Source: Sulfitobacter dubius (lineage in GTDB: Bacteria > Pseudomonadota > Alphaproteobacteria > Rhodobacterales > Rhodobacteraceae). From it: a DNA stretch of 64,000 nt. Of this stretch, positions 26,284 to 37,034 are shown one piece after another. The translations under genes were made by a program, and so were the position numbers. How positions within the stretch are numbered: the first letter of the stretch is position 1; every line of letters begins with the position of its first letter. Under the pieces are notes generated by a model, which saw only the letters and a program-made list of their open reading frames with translations, ran no database searches and was not told the DNA's origin. Location of the stretch: contig NZ_FOPG01000002.1 in assembly GCF_900113435.1 (NCBI RefSeq), forward strand, positions 682,001 through 746,000. Direction: 5' to 3'.

Positions 26284-28032
26284 ATGATTAATCTTTCCAG
26301 CGTCATGGCCCGAAGGGCGCGGTTCTTGAACCGCTGGCACGCGTGGCGCGCGACTCGTGGGCGCGGACGGGCGACAGGTTTTGTGTCTTCGCCCGAGCCG
26401 CGCACCATTGGTTCTTTTGCACGGGGGCGGCAGTTGATCGCGGGCAATTACCTTTTTGCTGGCAGCCTTTTAACCGCGCCGCAGACCGCGATGTGGGAAC
26501 TGGCCCCGCCAGATCACGTCTTTGCGGCGGAACTGCATGGATTTGCATGGTTGGATGACCTTGCCGCAGTGGGCGACGCGCGGGCGCGGACAGCGGCGCA
26601 GGATTGGCTTTGGGATTGGATCAACCGCTTCGGGCGCGGGCAGGGGCCGGGCTGGACCCCGGCGCTGACGGGGCGGCGGCTGATCCGTTGGATCAACCAT
26701 GCGCTTTTCATGTTGCGGGGCACGGAGGCCGAGCAGAGCGATGTTTTCTACCGTTCGCTAGAGCAACAGACCCGATTTTTGTCGAAACGCTGGCGTGCCT
26801 CTGCGCCGGGATTGCCTCGGTTCGAGGCGCTGACCGGGTTGATCTATGCGGGCCTATCGCTTGAAGGGTTGGAGGAACTGGCCGATCCGGCGATCAAGGC
26901 ATTGGCGCGCGAATGTGCCAGCCAGATCGACGCCGAGGGCGGTTTGCCCACCCGCAACCCCGAGGAATTGCTGGCCGTGTTTACCCTGCTAACATGGGCC
27001 GCTGCCGCGCTAAGCGATGCAGGCCGCAGCACGCCAAAGGAACATCTGACTGCGATCGAGCGTATCGCGCCCACCCTGCGCAGCCTGCGCCATGCGGATG
27101 GCGCTTTGGCGCGGTTCCACGGCGGTGGGCGCGGTATGGAAGGCTGGCTGGATCACGCGCTGGCGGCGGCCAAGGTCAAGACACGGCAGCCCGATGGGCT
27201 GGCGATGGGCTATGCACGGCTGTCTGCGGGGCGCACCAGCGTGATTGTCGATGCCGCACCCCCGCCGGGTGGCTCGGCATCGAGCAATGCCCATGCCTCG
27301 ACATTGGCGTTCGAGCTGACCTCGGGGCGGCGGCCCTTGGTGGTGAACTGCGGCTCAGGCGCGTCTTTTGGGCTGGAGTGGCGTCGGGCAGGGCGGGCCA
27401 CGCCGTCGCATTCAGCGCTGTCGCTGGTGGGCTATTCCAGCGCGCGGCTGGCAGAGCCTGATCGCCACACGGGAGAAGAGGCGCTGATCCACGGGCCGCG
27501 CCATGTGCCCGTTGAGATCGGAGAGGCCGCCGATGGGCTTCGCTTTGAAGGGGGGCACGACGCCTATCTGCGCAGCCACGGGCTGACCCATGCGCGGCGG
27601 CTTGAACTGACGTCGGACGGGCGCGGCCTGTCGGGGGAAGATATGCTGCTGGCGATAGAGGATGCCGAGAAGCGGCGTTTCGACAAGATGCTGGATGCCA
27701 CACGGTTGAAAGGAGTGCCCTTTGACATCCGTTTTCACCTCCACCCGGATGTAGATGCCACGGTTGACCTTGGCGGGGCTGCGATCTCAATGGCGCTGAA
27801 AAGTGGTGAGATTTGGGTGTTTCGCCATGACGGCACGCATAATCTGTCTTTGGAACCGGGGGTTTACCTAGAGACAACCCGTCTTAAACCGCGCGCCGCG
27901 CAGCAGATCGTGCTCTCGGGCTATGCCATGAACTATGCCACACGGGTGCGCTGGTCGTTGTCAAAAGCGCAGGAAACTGCGATTGGCGTGCGAGATTTGT
28001 CGATCGACGATCCCTATGCTGATGAAGACTGA
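26284..28032 (+). CDS. Heparinase II/III family protein
   Basis: The 582-aa protein has an alpha-helical N-terminal part (to about 300) and a heparinase II/III-like beta-sandwich with [25 protein letters not shown] from about residue 330, followed by [10 protein letters not shown]. This arrangement belongs to polysaccharide lyase-like enzymes (PL12/15/21 relatives). There is no recognisable signal peptide; the N-terminus is very basic ([21 protein letters not shown]). The conserved position next to purH in Rhodobacteraceae suggests a housekeeping envelope role rather than alginate or heparin catabolism. That role is not established. Confidence 0.84.
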   Translation: MINLSSVMARRARFLNRWHAWRATRGRGRATGFVSSPEPRTIGSFARGRQLIAGNYLFAGSLLTAPQTAMWELAPPDHVFAAELHGFAWLDDLAAVGDARARTAAQDWLWDWINRFGRGQGPGWTPALTGRRLIRWINHALFMLRGTEAEQSDVFYRSLEQQTRFLSKRWRASAPGLPRFEALTGLIYAGLSLEGLEELADPAIKALARECASQIDAEGGLPTRNPEELLAVFTLLTWAAAALSDAGRSTPKEHLTAIERIAPTLRSLRHADGALARFHGGGRGMEGWLDHALAAAKVKTRQPDGLAMGYARLSAGRTSVIVDAAPPPGGSASSNAHASTLAFELTSGRRPLVVNCGSGASFGLEWRRAGRATPSHSALSLVGYSSARLAEPDRHTGEEALIHGPRHVPVEIGEAADGLRFEGGHDAYLRSHGLTHARRLELTSDGRGLSGEDMLLAIEDAEKRRFDKMLDATRLKGVPFDIRFHLHPDVDATVDLGGAAISMALKSGEIWVFRHDGTHNLSLEPGVYLETTRLKPRAAQQIVLSGYAMNYATRVRWSLSKAQETAIGVRDLSIDDPYADED

Positions 28033-28048
28033 CCAAGGAACCAGCCCC

Positions 28049-29635
28049 ATGCCCGATCTCTATCCCATCAAACGCGCGCTTCTTTCCGTATCCGACAAGA
28101 CCGGTCTTTTGGACCTTGGCAAAGCTTTGGCGGCGCGGGGCGTGGAACTGCTCAGCACCGGCGGCACCGCGAAAGCACTGCGTGACGCGGGGCTTGAGGT
28201 GTTGGATGTGGCCGATGTGACGGGCTTTCCCGAGATGATGGATGGGCGCGTGAAAACGCTGCACCCGGTGGTCCACGGCGGTCTGCTGGCCCTGCGCGAC
28301 AATGACGAACACGTCGGCGCGATGAACGAACATAACATTGGCGCGATCGATCTGGTGGTGGTGAACCTCTACCCCTTCGAGGAAACTGTCGCCAAGGGCG
28401 CGGAATACGGCGAGGTGATCGAGAATATCGACATCGGCGGCCCGGCGATGATCCGTTCGGCAGCCAAGAACCACGGTTTCGTCAACGTCGTGGTGGATGT
28501 CGAAGACTACGCCGAGGTCATCGCAGAGATGGAGGCCAACGACGGCCAGACATCTTACGCGCTGCGCCAGCGTTTGGCCCAAACCGCCTATGCCCGCACC
28601 GCCGCCTATGACACTGCCGTCAGCACTTGGATGGCCGAACAGGTCGAGGTCACCCCGCGCCGCCGCACCTTTGGCGGCACGCTGGCGCAAACCCTGCGCT
28701 ATGGTGAGAACCCGCACCAGCAGGCGGCGTTCTACACTGACGGCTCCACCGCGCCGGGTCTGGCGAACGCCGTGCAGCATCAGGGCAAGGAGTTGTCCTA
28801 CAACAACATCAACGACACCGACGCGGCCTTTGCGCTGGTCAGTGAATTTGACCCCAAGGACGGCCCCGCCTGCGCGATCATCAAACACGCCAACCCCTGC
28901 GGCGTGGCGCGGGGCGAGACGATGCTGGAGGCCTACAAGCGCGCTTTTGACTGCGACCGCACCTCGGCTTTCGGCGGCATCATCGCGTTGAACCAACCGC
29001 TCGATGGCCCGACTGCCGAAGCCATTGCTGCGATCTTTACCGAGGTTGTCATCGCACCGGGCGCGGATGAGGACGCCAAACGCATCTTCGCCGCCAAGAA
29101 GAACCTGCGTCTGCTGACCACCGAAGGTCTGGCCGACCCTGCCGCCGCTGCTTTGGCCGTGCGTCAGGTCTCGGGCGGGTTCCTTGTGCAGGACAAAGAC
29201 GTGGGCCGCGTCAGCCGCGATGACCTCAAGGTCGTGACCAAGCGCAAGCCGTCGGATCAAGAACTCGACGACATGCTGTTCGCTTGGACCGTGGCGAAAC
29301 ACGTCAAATCCAACGCCATCATCTACGTCAAAGACGGTGCCACAGTCGGCGTTGGCGCAGGCCAGATGAGCCGGGTGGACAGCACCCGCATCGCCGCGCG
29401 CAAGGCGCAAGATATGGCCGAGGTAATGGACATCGAAGCGCCGCTGACCCAAGGCTCGGTCGTGGCCTCCGATGCGTTCTTCCCCTTTGCCGACGGTCTT
29501 ATCACGGCGGCAGAGGCCGGTGCCACGGCGCTGATCCAGCCCGGCGGCTCCATGCGGGACGACGAGGTGATCGCGGCAGCGGATGAAGCGGGCCTTGCCA
29601 TGGTCTTCACCAATATGCGCCACTTCCGGCACTAA
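28049..29635 (+). CDS. purH: Bifunctional AICAR transformylase/IMP cyclohydrolase
   Basis: The 528-aa protein starts at ATG 28049 with AAGGAA eight nt upstream and 16 nt after the heparinase-family stop. The N-terminal MGS-like IMP cyclohydrolase domain (about 1-150) contains LLSTGGTAK and [11 protein letters not shown]. The transformylase domain carries the catalytic pair Lys279-His280 in IIKHANPCG and ends with NMRHFRH. It performs the last two steps of IMP synthesis. An upstream in-frame ATG would lie inside the heparinase-family gene and has no ribosome site. Confidence 0.97.
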   Translation: MPDLYPIKRALLSVSDKTGLLDLGKALAARGVELLSTGGTAKALRDAGLEVLDVADVTGFPEMMDGRVKTLHPVVHGGLLALRDNDEHVGAMNEHNIGAIDLVVVNLYPFEETVAKGAEYGEVIENIDIGGPAMIRSAAKNHGFVNVVVDVEDYAEVIAEMEANDGQTSYALRQRLAQTAYARTAAYDTAVSTWMAEQVEVTPRRRTFGGTLAQTLRYGENPHQQAAFYTDGSTAPGLANAVQHQGKELSYNNINDTDAAFALVSEFDPKDGPACAIIKHANPCGVARGETMLEAYKRAFDCDRTSAFGGIIALNQPLDGPTAEAIAAIFTEVVIAPGADEDAKRIFAAKKNLRLLTTEGLADPAAAALAVRQVSGGFLVQDKDVGRVSRDDLKVVTKRKPSDQELDDMLFAWTVAKHVKSNAIIYVKDGATVGVGAGQMSRVDSTRIAARKAQDMAEVMDIEAPLTQGSVVASDAFFPFADGLITAAEAGATALIQPGGSMRDDEVIAAADEAGLAMVFTNMRHFRH

Positions 29636-29650
29636 GCGAAGGGCAGCACC

Positions 29651-30139
29651 ATGCGGACATTCGGCATCGCGGCCTTTGTGGCCTTTCTGATCGATCAGAT
29701 CAGCAAATATGTGGTCATTCACATGATGGAACTGGCACGTATCCGTTCCATTGATGTGCTGCCGCCGGTGCTGAACTTCCGCTATGGTGAAAACCGCGGC
29801 ATCAACTTCGGCCTCGGTGGCGACATGAGCCAATGGGTGCTCATTGTGCTGGCGCTGGCGATCTGCGCGGGCGTCACTGTTTGGCTGTGGCGCAGCCCGC
29901 ATGGGCGTTGGGCGCAACTGAGCGGCGGGATGTTGGTCGGCGGGGCGCTGGCGAATGTGGCGGATCGGCTGATCTATGGCTATGTGCTCGATTTCCTGAA
30001 TAACTCTTGCTGTGGCATCAATAATCCCTTTGTTTACAACCTTGCCGATGTCTTCATTTTCGCCGGAGCCTTGGGCCTGATCCTCTTTACCGGAGAGCCA
30101 AAAAGCGCGTCCAAGCGCCGGGGCAAAAAAGGTCAGTGA
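29651..30139 (+). CDS. lspA: Lipoprotein signal peptidase (SPase II)
   Basis: The 162-aa protein has four hydrophobic segments and both catalytic aspartates: Asp105 in ANVADRLIYGYVLDF and Asp133 in FVYNLADVFIFAG. The ENRGINFGL motif replaces the usual N-x-G-x-A/S-F consensus with a close variant. It cuts prolipoproteins before the lipidated cysteine in the inner membrane. It lies 15 nt after purH and just before a lipoprotein gene. The basic tail (KRRGKKGQ) is cytoplasmic. Confidence 0.95.
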   Translation: MRTFGIAAFVAFLIDQISKYVVIHMMELARIRSIDVLPPVLNFRYGENRGINFGLGGDMSQWVLIVLALAICAGVTVWLWRSPHGRWAQLSGGMLVGGALANVADRLIYGYVLDFLNNSCCGINNPFVYNLADVFIFAGALGLILFTGEPKSASKRRGKKGQ

Positions 30140-30190
30140 CATTGCCCGCCTGCCTGCGATATTGAGAGGCAGACCCCGAAAGGAGACACC

Positions 30191-30703
30191 ATGCGTCGCA
30201 TTGCCCTCATCAGCTTGATCCCGCTGGCCCTCGCCGCCTGCAGCAATCAGGGCCTTCGCGATTTGCAGCCTGTTTCTGACGGCCCGGATGAGTTCTTGAT
30301 CCAACCGGTCAAGCCGCTGGAACGCCCTGACAGTTTGAACAGCTTGCCCGTCCCCACACCGGGGCAGGCGAACCTGACCGATCGTTCGGCGATTGCAGAA
30401 GGCGTTGCAGCCTTTGGCGGGCGATTGGATACATCCGGTGGTATCCCCGCAGGCGACGCAGCACTGGTGCAACATGCAGGCCGGATGGGTGTACAGCCCG
30501 GTATTCGCGGCACATTGGCGCAGTCCGATGCCGAGTTCCGCAAACGCAAGGGTCGCTTCACCCAGTTCCGCATCGTGCCGGTGGATCGCTACAGCCAAGC
30601 CTACCAGCGGCAAACACTCGATGCCTATAGCGAGGCAGAGCGCTGGCGCAACGCAGGCGGGCGTACGCCGTCTTACCCTCCGCAAGACACACGTTTTCGC
30701 TAG
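30191..30703 (+). CDS. DUF3035 lipoprotein
   Basis: The 170-aa protein has a lipoprotein signal ending in LALAAC, with lipidated Cys17. The mature region shows the DUF3035 pattern: GPDEFLIQPVKPLERPDSLNSLPVPTPG, followed by an AAFGG motif and a basic middle region. It is a typical small outer- or inner-membrane lipoprotein of Rhodobacterales; function is unknown. Residue 18 is Ser, not Asp, so Lol export to the outer membrane is expected. AAGGAG precedes the start. Confidence 0.83.
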   Translation: MRRIALISLIPLALAACSNQGLRDLQPVSDGPDEFLIQPVKPLERPDSLNSLPVPTPGQANLTDRSAIAEGVAAFGGRLDTSGGIPAGDAALVQHAGRMGVQPGIRGTLAQSDAEFRKRKGRFTQFRIVPVDRYSQAYQRQTLDAYSEAERWRNAGGRTPSYPPQDTRFR

Positions 30704-30767
30704 GCTTCTTGAATGTAGCGTCAGACCGCGTAGGTAATGCGGGAGGCGATATATTTCGAGGTAAGCA

Positions 30768-32114
30768 ATGATCCGACTGCCGATGATGGCGGCCCTGGTG
30801 GCGACGCTCTTCACAGCCCCCTCCGCGCAGGCGCGCGATAACGAGAATGAGGCGGTAACCCATTTCACCCTCGATAACGGCATGGAGGTCGTGGTCGTCG
30901 AAGACCACCGCGCCCCGGTCGTGCAGCAGATGGTCTGGTACCGCGCAGGCTCAGCCGATGAACCCAAAGGGTCATCCGGGGTGGCGCATTTTCTTGAACA
31001 CCTGCTGTTCAAAGCCACCGATAAGCTGGAGTCGGGCGAATTTTCCGCCACCGTGGCCGCCAACGGCGGACGCGACAATGCCTTCACCAGCTACGATTAC
31101 ACCGCCTATTTCCAGCGCGTCGCCGCTGACCGTCTCGGCCTGATGATGGAGATGGAGGCCGACCGGATGAAGAACATCCGCCTCACCCCCGAAAACATCG
31201 AAACCGAACGCGATGTGATTTTGGAAGAGCGCAACCAGCGGACCGAGAACAACCCCGCCGCCCTGTTCAGCGAACAGCTCAACGCCGCGCAATATCTCAA
31301 CCACCGCTACGGCGTGCCGATCATCGGCTGGAAACATGAGATGGAGGAGTTGGACCTCGAAGATGCGCTGTCGTTCTATGAGCTCTACTATTCGCCCAAC
31401 AACGCCATCCTTGTGGTCTCCGGCGATGTGATGCCCGAGGACGTACGCGAATTGGCCGAAGCCACCTATGGTCAGATCCCCGCTAACCCGGAGTTACCCG
31501 AGCGCCTGCGCACCGCAGAGCCGCCGCAGATCGCCGAACGCCGGTTGATCTACAAAGATGCCCGCGTGGCCCAGCCCTATGTGCGCCGCTCCTACCTCGC
31601 GCAGGAGCGCGACAGCGGTGCGCAGGAAGGGGCGGCGGCGCTTTTGCTTCTCAGCGAATTGCTGGGCGGCGGCACAACCTCCTACCTCGCTGAAAAGCTG
31701 CAATTCGACGAACAGATCGCCAATTACACCGGCGCCTTTTACAAGGCTGATACGCTCGACGACACGACCTTTGATGTCGTGGTGCTGCCCGTGCCCGGCG
31801 TTAGCCTCCAGCAGGCCGAAGAGGCGCTGGACGAGGTGCTCGTGCAATTCATGGAGGCCGGGGTGGACCCCGAGCATCTTGAGCGCCTCAAGGCGCAATT
31901 GCGCGCTGATCAGATTTACGCCCGCGACGATGCCGACCGCGTGGCAAACCGCTATGGCTCGGCCCTCGCCATCGGCCTAACGGTGCAAGACGTGCAAGAT
32001 TGGCCCGACGTGCTGCAAGCCGTCACCGCCGAAGACATCATGCAGGCGGCCCGCACCCTGTTCGACAAACGCGCATCGGTCACCGGATGGCTGATGAAGG
32101 AGGACGCGCAATGA
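30768..32114 (+). CDS. M16 family zinc peptidase (catalytic subunit)
   Basis: The 448-aa protein has a signal peptide (about 1-22) and the inverted zinc motif HFLEH: His74, Glu77, His78, with the third ligand expected at Glu154 in DVILEERNQ. These processing-peptidase-like enzymes act in the periplasm. The following gene encodes a homologue lacking the zinc motif and overlaps by 4 nt (ATGA). This is the active/inactive pairing seen in bacterial and mitochondrial M16 heterodimers. Substrate unknown. GAGGT lies before the start. Confidence 0.92.
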   Translation: MIRLPMMAALVATLFTAPSAQARDNENEAVTHFTLDNGMEVVVVEDHRAPVVQQMVWYRAGSADEPKGSSGVAHFLEHLLFKATDKLESGEFSATVAANGGRDNAFTSYDYTAYFQRVAADRLGLMMEMEADRMKNIRLTPENIETERDVILEERNQRTENNPAALFSEQLNAAQYLNHRYGVPIIGWKHEMEELDLEDALSFYELYYSPNNAILVVSGDVMPEDVRELAEATYGQIPANPELPERLRTAEPPQIAERRLIYKDARVAQPYVRRSYLAQERDSGAQEGAAALLLLSELLGGGTTSYLAEKLQFDEQIANYTGAFYKADTLDDTTFDVVVLPVPGVSLQQAEEALDEVLVQFMEAGVDPEHLERLKAQLRADQIYARDDADRVANRYGSALAIGLTVQDVQDWPDVLQAVTAEDIMQAARTLFDKRASVTGWLMKEDAQ

Positions 32115-33433
32115 GATTTTTCTACGCCCTGATCTTGTCGGCGTTTGCCGCACTCCCCGCCCGTGCCGAAGTCGACATTCAACCCGTCACCAGCCCCGGC
32201 GGCATCACCGCTTGGCTGGTCGAAGAACATTCGATCCCCTTTGTTGCCTTGGAAATCCGTTTCCGGGGCGGCGCATCTCTGGACGCCCCCGGCAAACGCG
32301 GCGCGATCAACCTGATGACCGGCCTTCTGGAAGAGGGCGCAGGCGACATGGACGCGCGTGCCTTCAGCCGCGAGACCGAAGCGCTGGCAACCAACCTCAG
32401 CTTCGACGTGTCGGATGACTCGCTTTCCGTCTCGGCCCGTTTCCTGACCGAAAACCGCGACGCCTCCATCGAGCTTCTGCGCGCCGCATTGTTGGAGCCG
32501 CGCTTTGACGAAGATGCGGTAGAGCGGGTGCGCGGTCAGGTGATCTCAAACATCCAGTCGAACCAGAAAGACCCGAATGAGATCGCCCGCCAGACCTTCG
32601 ACAAGATCGCCTTTGGCGACCATCCCTATGGCAGTTCTCTAAACGGCACGCTTGAGACGGTGGCCGGGTTGACCCGCGACGACTTGATTGAGGCGCATAG
32701 CGCCGTGCTGGCCCGTGACCGCATCTATGTCGGCGCCGTGGGCGACATCACCCCCGAAGAACTGGGCAAGCTGCTCGATACCCTGCTGGGCGATCTGCCC
32801 GCCAAGGGTGCGCCGATGCCCCCGCGCACCGATGTGGATATCCCCGCGGGCACAACCGTGGTCGATTTCGCCACACCGCAATCCGTTGCGATCTTCGGCC
32901 AGCCGGGCCTCGCGCAGGACGATCCCGATTGGTTCACTGCGACAGTGCTGAACCACGTCCTCGGCGGCGGCGGTTTCGAATCCCGTCTCATGACCGAGGT
33001 GCGCGAGAAGCGTGGCTTGACCTACGGCGTCTATTCCTACCTCGCCCCGCGTGATCTGGCTGAGACCTACCTCGGCTCCGTCAGTTCGGCCAATGACCGT
33101 ATCGGTGAGGCGATTGACGTGATCCGCGCCGAATGGGCCAAAGCCGTTGTTGAAGGCATCACGCAAGAGGAACTGGAGGCCGCCAAGACCTATATCACCG
33201 GCGCTTATCCCCTGCGTTTTGACGGAAACAGCCCGATTGCCAATATCCTCGTCGGCATGCAGATGCTTGATCTGCCGACCGACTATATCGCGACCCGCAA
33301 CGACAAGGTCGAAGCGGTCACGCTGGACGACGTCAAGCGCGTCGCGGCGGATTTGCTGGACCCGGAGAACCTGCACTTCGTCGTGGTCGGCCAGCCTGAA
33401 GGGCTTGAGGCTTCCACCTTACCGCAGGAATGA
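32111..33433 (+). CDS. M16 family peptidase-like protein, non-catalytic partner
   Basis: The 440-aa protein starts at ATG 32111 overlapping the previous stop. It has its own signal peptide (MRFFYALILSAFAALPARA). At the place of the HxxEH motif it reads GAINLMTGLLEEGA, so zinc cannot be bound there. The C-terminal half keeps the M16 arginine/tyrosine pair (EVREKRGLTYGVYSY), which shapes the substrate pocket in heterodimers. It is most likely the structural half of a heterodimer with the upstream enzyme. Confidence 0.92.
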   Translation: MRFFYALILSAFAALPARAEVDIQPVTSPGGITAWLVEEHSIPFVALEIRFRGGASLDAPGKRGAINLMTGLLEEGAGDMDARAFSRETEALATNLSFDVSDDSLSVSARFLTENRDASIELLRAALLEPRFDEDAVERVRGQVISNIQSNQKDPNEIARQTFDKIAFGDHPYGSSLNGTLETVAGLTRDDLIEAHSAVLARDRIYVGAVGDITPEELGKLLDTLLGDLPAKGAPMPPRTDVDIPAGTTVVDFATPQSVAIFGQPGLAQDDPDWFTATVLNHVLGGGGFESRLMTEVREKRGLTYGVYSYLAPRDLAETYLGSVSSANDRIGEAIDVIRAEWAKAVVEGITQEELEAAKTYITGAYPLRFDGNSPIANILVGMQMLDLPTDYIATRNDKVEAVTLDDVKRVAADLLDPENLHFVVVGQPEGLEASTLPQE

Positions 33434-33435
33434 CA

Positions 33436-33467
33436 AAAGCGCCGCTCCCGAAAAGGGGCGGCGCTTT
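33436..33467. terminator. Bidirectional intrinsic terminator after the M16 pair
   Basis: AAAGCGCCGCTCC (33436-33448) pairs with GGGGCGGCGCTTT (33455-33467), a 13-bp stem with one G-U pair and a 6-nt loop, with A- and T-rich ends. It separates convergent M16 and aldehyde dehydrogenase genes. Confidence 0.88.
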
Positions 33468-33490
33468 CAACTTGTCTCGGGCGTCAGGGC

Positions 33491-35836
33491 TTATTCGCCG
33501 TAGGGCACCCAGATATTCTTGACCTCTGTCGCGGCCTGCAAGAATGCACGCCCCGCGCCTTCGGCCCCGAACCAATCGCGCGCCATGCCGTGGTTGACCC
33601 AAGTGCGCTTGATATTGCTCGCCGCGCCTTTCTCAACCACGCCGGACAGTTCCGCCGCGCCAAAGCTCCAGACGGCATCAATGTCCATATGCCGCGCCAT
33701 CGGGTCGGCCAGATCGGCCTGCGGCCCGGTCAGGATATTCACCACACCGGCAGGCACGTCGGAAGTCTCCAAAACCTGCACGAAATCGGTCGCCGCCAGC
33801 GGGAAGGGTTCGCTCGCCGAAAGGATCACGCGGTTGCCCATGGCGATGGCGGGGGCCATGCAAGAAATCAGGCCCAAAAGCGGTGCCTCTGCCGGGCAAA
33901 GCGCCCCGATCACGCCCACAGGCTCCTTCATCGCCAGCGCCACGCCCCGGATCGGCACCCCATGCACCTGACCGTCGTATTTGTCGGCCCAAGCGGCATA
34001 GGTGAACAGCCGGTCAATGGCGGCATCAACCTCCTTGCGACCCGCCTTCGCCCCCTGCATCGCATCCAGCCGCGCGGCGAATTCATCGCCCCGCGCTGAG
34101 AGGTTCTCGGCAATATAATAAAGGATCTGCGCCCGCAGATGGCCAGAGGTTTTCGACCACCCCTTCGCCGCATGCGCCGCCTCAACGGCGTTGCGCACAT
34201 CTTTGCGGTTGGCGAGGCTGACATGCCCCAAAAGCCCGCCGGACTTGCCCCAGACCGGTGCGGAATACCCCCCATCGGGCCGGGCTTGCTTGCCCCCGAT
34301 ATAAAGCTTTGCCGTGCGGTCGATCCCGTCTTCCGGGCCACCTTCACCGGTGAAGGCTTCGATCTCCTTCAACGGTTTGGCGGAAACCTTGGGCTTGGTA
34401 TAGCCCGCCAGACCTTCCCAGCCGCCCTCACGGCCAAAGCCGCTCTCGCGTTTGCCGCCAAACCCGGCCGCCGCATCCATCATATTGGTGCCGTTGATCC
34501 AAACGATCCCGGTCTCCAACTGCGGCGCAATATCAAGGGCGAGATTCACATTCTCGGTCCAGACCGTCGCCGCCAGCCCATAGCGCGTGTTGTTGGCAAG
34601 CTGCACCGCCTCGCTCGGCGTGCGGAAGGTGGTGGAGACCAACACCGGCCCGAAAATCTCTTCCTGCATCAGTGTATCGGCCGGGTTCAGTCCGGTGATC
34701 AGCGTCGGCGGATAGAAACACCCATTCTCAGGCATCTCCCCCGGCGTGACAAACCGCTCGCCCGCAGTGTTCGCCTCCACCATCTCGCTCACGCGCTTGT
34801 ATTGCACCGGGTCGGCCAGCGCGCCCACGTCAATGCTCTTGTCCAGCGGATCGCCGATACGCAGCTTCTCCATCCGGGTGCGCAGCTTGGCATAGAACCG
34901 GTCCGCAACAGGCTCATGCACCAGTAACCGCGAGCCCGCACAGCAGACCTGCCCCTGATTGAACCAAATCGCGTCAACCAGCCCCTCAACGGCGCTATCA
35001 AGATCGGCGTCATCAAAGACGATGTAGGGCGACTTGCCGCCCAACTCCAAAGTCAGCGCCTTGCCCGAGCCTGCCGTCGCCTTACGAATGCGGCGCCCCA
35101 CGGCGGTGGAGCCGGTAAAGGCGATCTTGTCGATATCCTCATGGGTGACGATCATCTCGCCCACGGCACCATCACCGGTGACAATGTTAACCACACCCTT
35201 CGGCAGGCCCGCCTGACGGCAAATGTCAGCAAAGAGCAGCGCTGTCAGCGAAGTATACTCCGCAGGCTTCAACACCACCGTGTTGCCCATCGCCAGCGCG
35301 GGCGCGATCTTCCACGCCAGCATCAATAGCGGGAAGTTCCACGGAATGATCTGCCCACAAACCCCAAGCGCCTGCGCATCGGGCAACTCGTTGTCCATCA
35401 ACTGCGCCATGCCCGCGTGATAATAGAAATGTCGCTGCGCCAAAGGCACGTCGATATCGCGCGCCTCACGGATCGGCTTGCCGTTGTCCAAGACCTCCAA
35501 GACCGCAAACAACCGCGCGTGTTTCTGCAACAACCGCGCCAGCGCATAGATATGCCGCGCCCGGCCATGGCCGCCCAGCTTCTCCCACTTCGGCTGCGCC
35601 TTTCGCGCGGCCTTCACCGCGCTATCAACATCACCCTGCGTCGCCTGCGTCAGACTTGCCAAAACCTCACCCGTCGCCGGGTTGGTGCTGTCAAAACCTG
35701 CTCCCGGCGCGGTGAACGCCCCATCAATGAAGTGACCAAAACGCCCGCCCTGATCGACGATCCACGCCAGCGCATCTGCCGCCGATTCCGGGGCCGGCCC
35801 GTATTCCATGCTCTCAAAAATCTCGGACACGCTCAT
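33491..35836 (-). CDS. ALDH16-type two-domain aldehyde dehydrogenase
   Basis: The 781-aa protein is a tandem of two ALDH units. Unit 1 (about 30-480) is complete: [10 protein letters not shown], the TGSTAVG loop, Glu264 in [10 protein letters not shown] and catalytic Cys298 in [11 protein letters not shown]. Unit 2 (about 505-781) keeps the opening LYIGGKQ, the helix repeats and a [17 protein letters not shown] stretch aligned to the unit-1 NAD region, but has no catalytic cysteine or glutamate motif and is much shorter. This matches the ALDH16 family, whose second domain is structural. It lies 44 nt after deoC, so acetaldehyde from deoxyribose is a likely substrate (inference). Start [10 protein letters not shown] at 35836 was chosen because upstream in-frame residues overlap deoC. 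Confidence 0.9.
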   Translation of the reverse strand: MSVSEIFESMEYGPAPESAADALAWIVDQGGRFGHFIDGAFTAPGAGFDSTNPATGEVLASLTQATQGDVDSAVKAARKAQPKWEKLGGHGRARHIYALARLLQKHARLFAVLEVLDNGKPIREARDIDVPLAQRHFYYHAGMAQLMDNELPDAQALGVCGQIIPWNFPLLMLAWKIAPALAMGNTVVLKPAEYTSLTALLFADICRQAGLPKGVVNIVTGDGAVGEMIVTHEDIDKIAFTGSTAVGRRIRKATAGSGKALTLELGGKSPYIVFDDADLDSAVEGLVDAIWFNQGQVCCAGSRLLVHEPVADRFYAKLRTRMEKLRIGDPLDKSIDVGALADPVQYKRVSEMVEANTAGERFVTPGEMPENGCFYPPTLITGLNPADTLMQEEIFGPVLVSTTFRTPSEAVQLANNTRYGLAATVWTENVNLALDIAPQLETGIVWINGTNMMDAAAGFGGKRESGFGREGGWEGLAGYTKPKVSAKPLKEIEAFTGEGGPEDGIDRTAKLYIGGKQARPDGGYSAPVWGKSGGLLGHVSLANRKDVRNAVEAAHAAKGWSKTSGHLRAQILYYIAENLSARGDEFAARLDAMQGAKAGRKEVDAAIDRLFTYAAWADKYDGQVHGVPIRGVALAMKEPVGVIGALCPAEAPLLGLISCMAPAIAMGNRVILSASEPFPLAATDFVQVLETSDVPAGVVNILTGPQADLADPMARHMDIDAVWSFGAAELSGVVEKGAASNIKRTWVNHGMARDWFGAEGAGRAFLQAATEVKNIWVPYGE

Positions 35837-35880
35837 GCCTTCATCCTTTTCCAAATACCGTCCCGCAGCCTGCAACAGGC

Positions 35881-36894
35881 TCAGGAGGTCGCGTGGCGGT
35901 AAGCCGCCGAATAGTTGCCGGTCACATGATGTTCCAACTGCCGCTCGATGTCGCCCAAGAGCGAAGACGCCCCAAAGCGGAACAGGTCGGGCTGCAACCA
36001 ACGGTCGCCCAACTCTTCCTTCATCAGCGCCAAATAGGTGATCGCATCCTTGGCCTTCGAGATGCCGCCCGCGGGCTTGTAGCCCACGCGCACACCGGTG
36101 CGCTCATAATACTCACGGATCGCGCGGATCATCACGAGGCTAACAGGCAGGGTGGCGTTGACGCTTTCCTTGCCGGTCGAGGTCTTGATGAAATCGGCCC
36201 CGGCCATCATGCAAACCAGCGACGCGCGCGCGACATTGCGCAGCGAGCCCAATTCGCCGGTGGCAAGGATCGCTTTCACATGGGCCTCGCCGCAGGCCTC
36301 GCGGAAGGCGCGCATTTCATCGTAAAGCGCCTGCCAGTCGCCCGAGAGCACATGACGGCGCGAGATCACGATGTCGATCTCTGTCGCCCCTGCCTCAACG
36401 CTCATCTCGATCTCGCGGATGCGCAGTTCCAGCGGCGACAGGCCCGCCGGGAAACCGGTGGAAACGGCAGCGATCGGGATATTGGTCCCTTCCAGCGCCT
36501 TGCGCGCGGCGGGGATCATCTCGTGGTACACACAAACCGCACCGGTGGTGATCGGGGCCATGCCAAGCGCATCAAGCAGATCGGGCGCAATCGGTTGGCG
36601 CGCCTTGGCGCAGAGCCGCTCAACCCGGCGCGCGGTATCGTCGCCCGATAGGGTCGTCAGGTCGATACAGGTCACGGCGCGGAGCAGCCACGCGGCCTGA
36701 TGCGCCTTTTTCAGCGAACGGCGGGCGGGCAGGGCGGCGGCGCGGCGCTCGATCGCCGAGGTGTTCGCCTGCACAGAGCGCAGCCAATCCATATCAAGCG
36801 GCATAGGCTCGACACGTCGTTCGGTCACTTGCGGCAGATGGCCGGTCGCGCCGGTTTCAGTCGTGCTTTCGCGCGGGGTCGTTTGGGTGGCCAT
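35881..36894 (-). CDS. deoC: Deoxyribose-phosphate aldolase
   Basis: The 337-aa protein has the DeoC active site: Schiff-base Lys237 in DFIKTSTGK, the second lysine Lys273 in GYKPAGGI and Asp174 in EIDIVIS. It splits 2-deoxyribose 5-phosphate into acetaldehyde and glyceraldehyde 3-phosphate. It is longer than E. coli DeoC (259 aa) because of an N-terminal extension of about 70 residues, as in eukaryotic and several alphaproteobacterial DeoC proteins. It is the first gene of a two-gene unit with the ALDH16-type gene. Confidence 0.95.
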   Translation of the reverse strand: MATQTTPRESTTETGATGHLPQVTERRVEPMPLDMDWLRSVQANTSAIERRAAALPARRSLKKAHQAAWLLRAVTCIDLTTLSGDDTARRVERLCAKARQPIAPDLLDALGMAPITTGAVCVYHEMIPAARKALEGTNIPIAAVSTGFPAGLSPLELRIREIEMSVEAGATEIDIVISRRHVLSGDWQALYDEMRAFREACGEAHVKAILATGELGSLRNVARASLVCMMAGADFIKTSTGKESVNATLPVSLVMIRAIREYYERTGVRVGYKPAGGISKAKDAITYLALMKEELGDRWLQPDLFRFGASSLLGDIERQLEHHVTGNYSAAYRHATS

Positions 36895-37015
36895 CGGGTC
36901 TCTCCGGTTTGGTCAGGCGGGCAAAATGACATGGGGCCGGGGGCAAGGCAAGCGACGCTAACCCCGCGTCACGGGGCGATTGCCCGAAAAACAGGCAAGA
37001 TGCCGCAATTGTTAA

Positions 37016-37030
37016 TGAGAACCATTCTCA
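37016..37030. promoter_or_regulatory. Fur-family palindromic operator, site 1
   Basis: TGAGAA-CCA-TTCTCA is a perfect 6-3-6 inverted repeat, 40 nt before the metal-transport start codon. Its arms are identical to those of the second site at 37045-37059. Such AT-flanked repeats upstream of Mn/Fe/Zn uptake genes bind Fur-type regulators (Mur, Zur or Fur in alphaproteobacteria). Confidence 0.78.
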
Positions 37031-37034
37031 ACTG

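Noticed and set aside
27884-31087. 1067-codon minus-strand frame spanning purH and lspA
   Set aside because: It is antisense to four well-supported plus-strand genes and has no recognisable fold or ribosome site.
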